Positions 1 through 4,673 of a DNA stretch of 12,823 nucleotides are shown here, one piece after another (position 1 is the first letter of the stretch; each line of letters starts with the position of its first letter). Both the position numbers and the translations under genes were made by a program. This DNA comes from Planctomycetaceae bacterium (lineage in GTDB: Bacteria > Planctomycetota > Planctomycetia > Planctomycetales > Planctomycetaceae). The notes beneath the pieces are model-generated. The model saw nothing but the letters and a program-made list of their open reading frames with translations, ran no database searches and was not told where the DNA came from. The DNA lies in assembly GCA_016765335.1 (NCBI GenBank), contig JAESQE010000103.1, forward strand, positions 1-12,823, written 5' to 3'.

Positions 1-102
1 GGGATCAATCGTGATAGATTCAACGTAAGCACCTACCATACAAGCCACTAACGCATGACCGGCTTCATGATAAGCAGAAACCTCGATAGGATCAGCATCC
101 AC
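1..102 (-). CDS. M41-type (FtsH-like) zinc metallopeptidase, N-terminal fragment, truncated by window edge
   Basis: Reading the minus strand from about position 120 to the window edge gives an open frame containing AYHEAGHALVA, the HExxH zinc-binding motif in the form typical of peptidase family M41 (FtsH protease domain), followed by a segment resembling the next strand of that fold (VESITIDP). An in-frame TAG at 121-123 closes the frame upstream, so no AAA+ ATPase domain is attached: the peptidase domain starts essentially at the N-terminus. The best available start is GTG at 100-102, giving MDADPIEVSAYHEAGH; CTG at 115-117 or ATT at 118-120 are less likely, and there is no convincing ribosome site. 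It lies just downstream of the peroxiredoxin-like gene on the same strand, probably in its operon. Stand-alone M41-like proteins are known to me from planctomycetes. The rest of the gene lies outside the window, so the third zinc ligand cannot be checked. Confidence 0.55.
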   Translation of the reverse strand, partial: MDADPIEVSAYHEAGHALVACMVGAYVESITIDP

Positions 103-129
103 AATCGCGTCTTTCAGAATCTATTGTTA

Positions 130-738
130 CTACTTAAGAGCTTTCAGTGCTGACAAAACCTGCTGACTTGATGTCCGTCCGCCATGTGTTTTACTGATTT
201 TAGCGAAGCGGATTTTCAGATGAGAATCGATAATGAATGTTGATGGATACGCAGTTTCGTTTTGAGCATCCCATCGCAACCCATAAAGATTCGTGAACTG
301 ATAATCTGGATCCAATAACATGATTGCTCCGTCAGGAAGAACGGAATCTGCAAGAAATTCACCGGCCTTTTGCTCAAGGTTGTTTGCTGGCCCCGGATAG
401 ACAAAGACTAGAATCGCTCCTTCTTTTTTTATTGCGTTGATTCCTGCCAAAAAGTTTGCTGCTTGCCTGGTGCATGCCGGGCATTGATACCCAGGGAACC
501 CTCGCAATACCACAAGGACAACGAGCTTGTCTTTCGATAACTCTTTCAGCTTGTAGGATTTCCCATCGGTTGCTTTGAGCTTGAAGTCTTTTGCAATATC
601 TCCAACCTGAGGAGCAAGGTTTCGTTTTTCTTTCTCTGCGACTTGAAAAGAAAATAAATTTAAACCGCCTGCATCAACAGGTCCAGCAAACGATAATTGT
701 GACAACAACAGGCCTGTGCACAGAAAAGATGTTCGCAT
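130..738 (-). CDS. Exported peroxiredoxin-like / redoxin (AhpC/TSA, thioredoxin-fold) protein
   Basis: A protein of 202 residues. Residues 1-18 form a signal peptide (MRTSFLCTGLLLSQLSFAGP), so the protein acts outside the cytoplasm. The mature part has the redoxin layout: PQVGDIAKDFKL entry strand (about 43-54), a VVLVVLRGFPGYQCPAC active-site region with Cys86 and Cys89, and the cis-proline region YPSTFIID (164-171). The adjacent CxxC pair means a thioredoxin-like or peroxiredoxin-like2 redox centre rather than the classical PxxxTxxC 2-Cys peroxiredoxin site. Likely role: reduction of peroxides or of disulfides in the periplasm; the substrate is unknown. ATG at 736-738 is chosen because GGAAGG (747-752) lies 8 nt upstream and because it opens the signal peptide; the upstream in-frame ATG at 808-810 would overlap nadC and bury the signal peptide. 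It follows nadC by 43 bp on the same strand. Confidence 0.85.
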   Translation of the reverse strand: MRTSFLCTGLLLSQLSFAGPVDAGGLNLFSFQVAEKEKRNLAPQVGDIAKDFKLKATDGKSYKLKELSKDKLVVLVVLRGFPGYQCPACTRQAANFLAGINAIKKEGAILVFVYPGPANNLEQKAGEFLADSVLPDGAIMLLDPDYQFTNLYGLRWDAQNETAYPSTFIIDSHLKIRFAKISKTHGGRTSSQQVLSALKALK

Positions 739-746
739 CGTAGTAT

Positions 747-752
747 CCTTCC
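747..752 (-). promoter_or_regulatory. Ribosome binding site deciding the start of the redoxin gene
   Basis: On the minus strand the sequence GGAAGG lies 8 nt before ATG 738-736. It supports this start over the in-frame ATG 24 codons upstream. Confidence 0.6.
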
Positions 753-781
753 AAAAGAGAGTAACTTCGAGTATTGGTTGT

Positions 782-1681
782 TTACTCAACCCAGTCAAAA
801 CCGAAATCAAATGCAGGAGCGGAATGGGTGATCGCTCCGATACTTATGCGGTCTACCCCAGTGGATGCAATCTCTTTGACGGTTTTGAGATCGACTCCGC
901 CAGAAGCTTCCAGAAGAATGCCAGACCCCAAACGGTTCCGCATTTCAACTGCTTGTTTCAATTGTACGTTACTCATGTTGTCGAGCAAAACAATATCAGG
1001 CTGCCCTGGAATCATTTCTTGAAATTGTTCGAGGGTATCGACTTCAACTTCGAGAACAACTCCTGGATAAGTCGCACGAGCCAGTTTCAATAATTCTGCT
1101 GAAGCTTCATCGGGATGTGATATTTTGCGGGCAGCTAGATGATTATCCTTAATCAAGACAGCATCGTATAAACCGATCCGATGATTATCTCCGCCTCCGC
1201 ATCGTACGGCGTACTTTTCCAGCAGCCGGAATCCAGGATGTGTTTTGCGTGTATCTAAAATGGTCGCCGAGGTTCCTGCAACCTGATCAACGAAACGGCT
1301 TGTTAAAGTTGCGATGCCAGCCAGATGCGTCATAAAATTCAGGACAGTTCTTTCTGCAATAAGCAACTGGCAGGTCAAGCCAGTCACCACTGCAATCGTC
1401 TGGCCTGCCACAACCGGCAAACCATCTTTCACCTTGATCTCGATTTCTAGTGATTGATCAACCGCCTGGAGCACCATCGCTGCAATCGGCAAACCAGACA
1501 CAATGCCGCCTTGCCGGGCATTGATTGCAACACGAGCTGTCTGGTCAGGCGAGATTGCGATTGATGAAGTCAAGTCGCCATGATTACCAAGATCTTCACG
1601 TAAAGCGAGAGATATCAGCGTTTGAGCTGCCTCGATATCGTTCTGATTAAAAGACTTTGTTGTGTATTGTGTGTAATCCAT
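782..1681 (-). CDS. nadC: Nicotinate-nucleotide pyrophosphorylase (carboxylating), quinolinate phosphoribosyltransferase
   Basis: NadC converts quinolinate and PRPP to nicotinate mononucleotide, CO2 and pyrophosphate in de novo NAD synthesis (EC 2.4.2.19), in the cytoplasm. The 299-residue length is normal for the family. Visible family motifs in order: LREDLGNHGDLTS (28-39), ERTVLNFMTHLAGIAT (110-125), DTRKTHPG (143-150), CGGGDNHRIGLYDAVLIKDNH (161-181), EVEVD (211-215), LLDNMS (232-237), EASGG (258-262) and the phosphate-binding IGAITHSAPAFDF end (281-293). The lysine, arginine and histidine residues of the substrate site are all in place, so the enzyme should be active. ATG 1679-1681 is the natural start; the ribosome site is weak (GAAAC). 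It is divergent from the glcF-like gene and probably heads a small operon with the redoxin and M41 genes. nadA and nadB are not in the window. Confidence 0.97.
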   Translation of the reverse strand: MDYTQYTTKSFNQNDIEAAQTLISLALREDLGNHGDLTSSIAISPDQTARVAINARQGGIVSGLPIAAMVLQAVDQSLEIEIKVKDGLPVVAGQTIAVVTGLTCQLLIAERTVLNFMTHLAGIATLTSRFVDQVAGTSATILDTRKTHPGFRLLEKYAVRCGGGDNHRIGLYDAVLIKDNHLAARKISHPDEASAELLKLARATYPGVVLEVEVDTLEQFQEMIPGQPDIVLLDNMSNVQLKQAVEMRNRLGSGILLEASGGVDLKTVKEIASTGVDRISIGAITHSAPAFDFGFDWVE

Positions 1682-1682
1682 T

Positions 1683-1710
1683 TTGTTTCAATATCTATAT
1701 CTGGTAAGAT
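1683..1710 (+). promoter_or_regulatory. Predicted sigma-70-type promoter for the glcF-like gene
   Basis: TTGTTT (1683-1688), 16-bp spacer, TAAGAT (1705-1710), leaving a leader of about 50 nt before ATG 1770. It faces away from the nadC promoter in the same 88-bp gap. Consensus match is moderate. Confidence 0.3.
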
Positions 1711-1721
1711 GAAGGATAAGA

Positions 1722-1751
1722 ATTATAGTCGCTTTTCATGGTGGATGACAG
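1722..1751 (-). promoter_or_regulatory. Predicted sigma-70-type promoter for nadC
   Basis: Minus-strand reading: CTGTCA (-35, 1746-1751), an 18-bp spacer and a perfect TATAAT (-10, 1722-1727), about 40 bp before the nadC ATG. The -10 is strong and the -35 matches 4 of 6. Assignment is by consensus only. Confidence 0.45.
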
Positions 1752-1770
1752 AAAGACATTTTTTCGATAA
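1738..1770 (+). CDS. Possible 10-codon upstream mini-ORF coupled to glcF
   Basis: ATG at 1738 opens the frame MVDDRKTFFR, and its TAA stop (1768-1770) shares its last base with the ATG of the iron-sulfur protein gene (TAATG, 1768-1772). The larger gene has no purine-rich ribosome site directly upstream (TTTTTTCGATAATG), so reinitiation after this short ORF is a possible way to translate it. This is inference from layout alone; a chance ORF of this size is common, and the mini-ORF itself lacks a good ribosome site. Confidence 0.2.
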   Translation: MVDDRKTFFR

Positions 1771-3143
1771 TGACGACCTCACAAACTCAAACAACAGAAC
1801 CTCAGGTGACCGAGACTGCACCTCCCTCGGATTTTCAAGGATTTGTGCCTCACGACCAACTACTGAACTGCATTCATTGCGGTTTGTGCACATCTTCTTG
1901 CCCGACCTATTTGGTCACAGGGAATGAAAATGATAGCCCGCGAGGACGAATCCATTTGATGCGGGCTGTTGAAGAAGGTCGCATCGATCTGACCCCACGA
2001 GTCAACACCCATCTTGACTTATGCTTAGATTGTAGAAGTTGTGAGACAGCTTGTCCTTCCGGTGTTGAGTATGGTCAATTGATCGAAACGTTTCGCCTCT
2101 CTCATCGAAACAAACAAGAACAAGCCAAGCCGGGCAGTAGCCTCGATTGGTTCGAGCGGATCTTTTTGCGTGATCTTTTTCCGAGTCGTAGGCGATTGGA
2201 ATTGATTCTTTGGCCCGCCAGACTGCTCCAAATGCTCAAGCTCGATTGGCTCGTCGAGAAATCCGGGATTGTAAAACTGCTACCGCTGCCATTACAGCGA
2301 ATGCATCGAATGCTACCCAAGTTGCAAGCCGATCAACCCAGACTTCCGCACATTCTTCCGGCTCAAGGTGTCCGTAAAGTTCGAGTCGGTTTGTTTCTGG
2401 GGTGCGTGGCTGATGTAATGATCCGTCATGTCCACTGGGCGTGCGCACGAGTTTTGCAAGAAGCCGGCTGCGAAGTGGTTGTCCCCAGCCAGCAGCAATG
2501 TTGCGGTGCGATGGAATATCATACCGGTCAAATCGAATCAGCAACTCGGCGAGCAATCACCAATGCAGAAGTCTTCCGAGACGAAATGGTTGATACTGTG
2601 CTCATTGATGTGGCTGGCTGCGGCGCGATGCTCAAAGAATATAATCACTTGGCGGCTGCGGCAGATATCGATCAGAAAACCACAGATCTGTTGAATCAAT
2701 TTGCAGGAAAAATCCAGGATATCACCGAGTTCCTGGCTGAACTCAATCCCGATCCTCCTCAGGGAGAACTTCCCATTCGCGTGGTTTATCAGGATGCCTG
2801 CCACCTGAAACATGCCCAGCAAATCGATCAAGCCCCACGAGAATTACTTCGTAAAATTCCCGGTCTTGAAATTCTTGACATTATGGAACCGAATATCTGC
2901 TGCGGAGCTGCCGGGAGTTATAACTTGCAGCAACCAGAAATGTCTGATGAGCTGGGTAATCGAAAAATTGATCACATTTTGAAGCAAGCACCAGATGCAA
3001 TTGCTTCTGCCAACGCAGGCTGTGCACTTCAAATGATGTCTGTCCTGAAGCAACGTGGCTTAGACATTCCTGTGTTTCATCCGATCGAATTATTCGATGC
3101 CAGCCAACGCGGCATCTCCTGGGAAAAACTGCGATCTCGATAA
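1770..3143 (+). CDS. glcF: GlcF-type (Fe-S)-binding protein, glycolate oxidase iron-sulfur subunit family
   Basis: A protein of 457 residues. Two bacterial ferredoxin-like 4Fe-4S sites are visible: CIHCGLCTSSCP (Cys34, 37, 40, 44) and CLDCRSCETACP (Cys85, 88, 91, 95). Two CCG-type cysteine-rich domains follow, with LFLGC (Cys212) plus CCG at 244-246, and DACH (Cys344) plus CCG at 377-379. This order is that of GlcF and related respiratory Fe-S subunits, which pass electrons from a flavin dehydrogenase to the quinone pool. It is somewhat longer than E. coli GlcF, mainly from a Thr/Pro/Gln-rich N-terminus of about 25 residues. No flavin subunit (GlcD/GlcE) is in the window, so the glycolate assignment is by family; lactate or glycerol-phosphate dehydrogenase Fe-S subunits share the fold. 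The gene stands alone on its strand, divergent from nadC and followed by a strong terminator. Confidence 0.88.
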   Translation: MTTSQTQTTEPQVTETAPPSDFQGFVPHDQLLNCIHCGLCTSSCPTYLVTGNENDSPRGRIHLMRAVEEGRIDLTPRVNTHLDLCLDCRSCETACPSGVEYGQLIETFRLSHRNKQEQAKPGSSLDWFERIFLRDLFPSRRRLELILWPARLLQMLKLDWLVEKSGIVKLLPLPLQRMHRMLPKLQADQPRLPHILPAQGVRKVRVGLFLGCVADVMIRHVHWACARVLQEAGCEVVVPSQQQCCGAMEYHTGQIESATRRAITNAEVFRDEMVDTVLIDVAGCGAMLKEYNHLAAAADIDQKTTDLLNQFAGKIQDITEFLAELNPDPPQGELPIRVVYQDACHLKHAQQIDQAPRELLRKIPGLEILDIMEPNICCGAAGSYNLQQPEMSDELGNRKIDHILKQAPDAIASANAGCALQMMSVLKQRGLDIPVFHPIELFDASQRGISWEKLRSR

Positions 3144-3181
3144 AGAGAAGAAGATCTGTACGGAGCAGGGTGCCTTGCAAA

Positions 3182-3215
3182 TAAAAAAAGGACTCGAACG
3201 AATTCGAATCCTTTT
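3182..3215. terminator. Bidirectional intrinsic terminator between convergent genes
   Basis: A near-perfect 13-bp stem, AAAAGGACTCGAA (3186-3198) against TTCGAATCCTTTT (3203-3215) with one C-A mismatch and a CGAA loop. It ends in TTTT on the plus strand and, because of the A-run from 3183, in a longer U-tract on the minus strand. It lies between the convergent glcF-like (ends 3143) and haem-c protein (ends 3285) genes and can stop both, with the better U-tract serving the minus-strand gene. Confidence 0.8.
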
Positions 3216-3284
3216 AGTACTGTGTGATCGATCATGGCCTTGTACTGACAAGGGGTTGGAACAGGGCCAATACGCGAATGCGTA

Positions 3285-3803
3285 TTAATCAATCGGAATT
3301 GTATAGCTGAGTGAGCCGATGATCTGACCTTTAGGTAGGTCGCGATAATTTTCATGGCACATAATGCACTTCTCCATCACAACAGGAATTGGAGTTGCGT
3401 ATTGCAAGTAACGTTTGCCATCTTTTTTGATGACTTTTTCGTATGTCTTTGCACCAGCCAGTAATGCTTTGACGGCTGCCTGCTCAAAGCCTTTGCGAGG
3501 CAGGTTGTCATCATCGTAAGCTTCGCCTGAAGCATCTAACAACCGAACTTCGTGATACCCTTTGTCTTTCATCACTTTGAACAACGCCTGAAATGCATCG
3601 CCGGCAGCCAGGTCGGAATCTTCTTCCACATAATGTGTTGTCACCAAAACAATCGCGGTTTTGTAGAGGTCATCGAGCATCTGCCCTGTTCTGCGAGCAC
3701 GGTCAACGGCTGGAGTTTTTTTCTTCTGGTCGTTGGCATCGCTGGTTTGGAATGACCCCAATGCCAGCAATCCTACTAAAGACAGCATCATCAAACGTTT
3801 CAT
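3285..3803 (-). CDS. Exported haem-c protein, DUF3365 / Tll0287-like domain
   Basis: A protein of 172 residues. Residues 1-23 are a signal peptide (KR followed by LMMLSLVGLLALGSF). The rest matches the layout of the DUF3365/Tll0287-like family: a helical N-terminal part, a PAS-like centre with RLLDASGEAYDDDN, then ATPIPVVMEKCIMCHENYRDLPKGQIIGSLSY. CIMCH (146-150) is a single c-type haem attachment site. Proteins of this type are periplasmic sensor-like or electron-carrying single-haem proteins; the partner is not known. ATG 3801-3803 is preceded by an AGAGAAAG-like purine stretch. The gene lies downstream of the NsrR-like regulator on the same strand with a 126-bp inverted-repeat element between them, so co-transcription is possible but uncertain. 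A minus-strand terminator follows at 3182-3215. Confidence 0.8.
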   Translation of the reverse strand: MKRLMMLSLVGLLALGSFQTSDANDQKKKTPAVDRARRTGQMLDDLYKTAIVLVTTHYVEEDSDLAAGDAFQALFKVMKDKGYHEVRLLDASGEAYDDDNLPRKGFEQAAVKALLAGAKTYEKVIKKDGKRYLQYATPIPVVMEKCIMCHENYRDLPKGQIIGSLSYTIPID

Positions 3804-3839
3804 TTCATTGCTTTCTCTGATTAAACTGAGTAACTAATG

Positions 3840-3965
3840 GGAACCTCTATTAATTCAAAAGACATTGCGAGCGGAGGGTAGACATTCTTGTCTGCCTTGA
3901 ATGAAGGCCTGCTCAAACGAAACAGACAGGAATGTCTGTGCTCCCTTTGAATTAATAGAGGTTCC
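3840..3965. repeat. MITE-like inverted-repeat element, 126 bp, with nested palindromes
   Basis: Perfect 20-bp terminal inverted repeats: GGAACCTCTATTAATTCAAA at 3840-3859 and its reverse complement at 3946-3965. Inside are two hairpins, AGACA-TTCT-TGTCT (3880-3893) and CAGACA-GGAA-TGTCTG (3923-3938), whose 14-bp cores match in inverted orientation with one difference. The right end abuts the stop codon of the Rrf2-family gene (3966-3968). No ORF fits inside. Folded as RNA it would make a long stem that could end or shield the Rrf2 transcript. The nested symmetry suggests a repeat family or a MITE rather than a simple terminator, but copy number elsewhere cannot be seen here. Confidence 0.7.
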
Positions 3966-4400
3966 TTAATCTGTCACTTTGGTCTTCAGCTCCACAAGTT
4001 TCTCGTCAGGTGGGATCAAGTCGATCAAAAAATGATTCCCCAGATATTCCCGTTGCAAGCGTTCTGCTTCTGCAAAAATATCTTTTAGCTTACAACTCGG
4101 CTGGATCCGACAAATCCCCTCAACTGAAACACAGTCGAGTAAATGCATCGGCCCTTCCAGGCGGTCAAGAACTTCACCCAAGTTAATTATTTCAGGTTTT
4201 TGGGCCAATTCAATTCCGCCTCCAACACCACGAACCGTTCGCAAATAACCCTCCTGGGAAAGCCGACGGACCACTTTGGCTAAGTGATCACGCGAAATCC
4301 CATAAAAAGACGCGATCTCCTGGATCGAGCATCGCTTTCGCTCTGTCGCCAGGTGCATCAACGTGCGTAAGGCATAATCTGTATGGAGTGATAACCGCAT
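3966..4400 (-). CDS. Rrf2-family transcriptional regulator, NsrR-like with three Fe-S cysteines
   Basis: A protein of 144 residues. MRLSLHTDYALRTLMHLA opens an N-terminal winged helix, with recognition-helix region ISRDHLAKVVRRLSQEGYL (35-53) and wing VRGVGGGIELA (56-66). The dimer helix region carries Cys90, Cys97 and Cys103 (CVSVEGICRIQPSCKL), the cluster-binding trio of the NsrR branch; spacing is C-x6-C-x5-C, one or two residues longer in the first gap than NsrR proteins I recall. NsrR binds a Fe-S cluster and releases DNA when nitric oxide attacks it, usually derepressing NO-detoxifying genes. ATG 4398-4400 is chosen because the family starts at MRLSLHTDY; an in-frame ATG at 4428-4430 would add ten unusual residues. 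It lies upstream of a haem-c protein and divergent from a glycosidase-like gene. Function as an NO sensor is inferred. Confidence 0.88.
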   Translation of the reverse strand: MRLSLHTDYALRTLMHLATERKRCSIQEIASFYGISRDHLAKVVRRLSQEGYLRTVRGVGGGIELAQKPEIINLGEVLDRLEGPMHLLDCVSVEGICRIQPSCKLKDIFAEAERLQREYLGNHFLIDLIPPDEKLVELKTKVTD

Positions 4401-4418
4401 GTGACAATTCCAGCAATT

Positions 4419-4447
4419 AAGGTACCGCATATGCCTCTTTTGGTCAA
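4419..4447 (-). promoter_or_regulatory. Possible promoter and operator of the Rrf2-family gene
   Basis: Minus-strand reading: TTGACC (4442-4447), 17-bp spacer, TACCTT (4419-4424), just upstream of ATG 4400. The palindrome GCATATGC (4427-4434) lies in the spacer, within AAGAGGCATATGC, which resembles the AAGATGCATTT half-site of NsrR operators. That would fit self-repression. A second candidate, TTGAAT (4502-4507) and TACTAT (4478-4483) with an 18-bp spacer, is about as good. Confidence 0.25.
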
Positions 4448-4530
4448 CCCTTAAGAGAAAGTAGCGTATCTTGTTGTATAGTAGTATGTTACGACATTCG
4501 AATTCAATGTTTGGTGATAATGATTCCCGG

Positions 4531-4626
4531 TGATCGATCTTCTGTTTAGTTCAGATTCAGGAAACCCTACAATATGATTGGATCTTTCATCGACCAATCG
4601 AGCGATCTGAACAGAACAAGATATCA
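4531..4626. repeat. Nested imperfect inverted repeat upstream of the glycosidase-like gene
   Basis: GTTCAGAT (4549-4556) pairs with ATCTGAAC (4605-4612), and the outer flanks are also alike when inverted (TGAT..ATCTT on each side). Nested in the loop is GATTGG (4576-4581) with CCAATC (4594-4599). The structure ends about 50 bp before the coding start and could be an operator pair or a folded mRNA leader. No known riboswitch consensus is recognised. Confidence 0.35.
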
Positions 4627-4673
4627 TAGATATTAGTGAAACAATGCCTTTATTCCTTCAAGAGACCCTGACT

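Noticed and set aside
739..810. N-terminal extension of the redoxin gene to the ATG at 808-810
   Set aside because: It would overlap nadC by 29 bp, place 24 residues before a good signal peptide, and ignore the GGAAGG site directly upstream of ATG 738.
3238..3253. Hairpin CCTTGT-ACTG-ACAAGG next to the main terminator
   Set aside because: Short stem with no U-tract on either strand; the 13-bp stem at 3186-3215 explains termination for both genes.
4401..4430. Ten-residue N-terminal extension of the Rrf2-family regulator
   Set aside because: The family begins at the MxLxxxTDYAL motif; the extension has no family counterpart and the ATG at 4400 fits.
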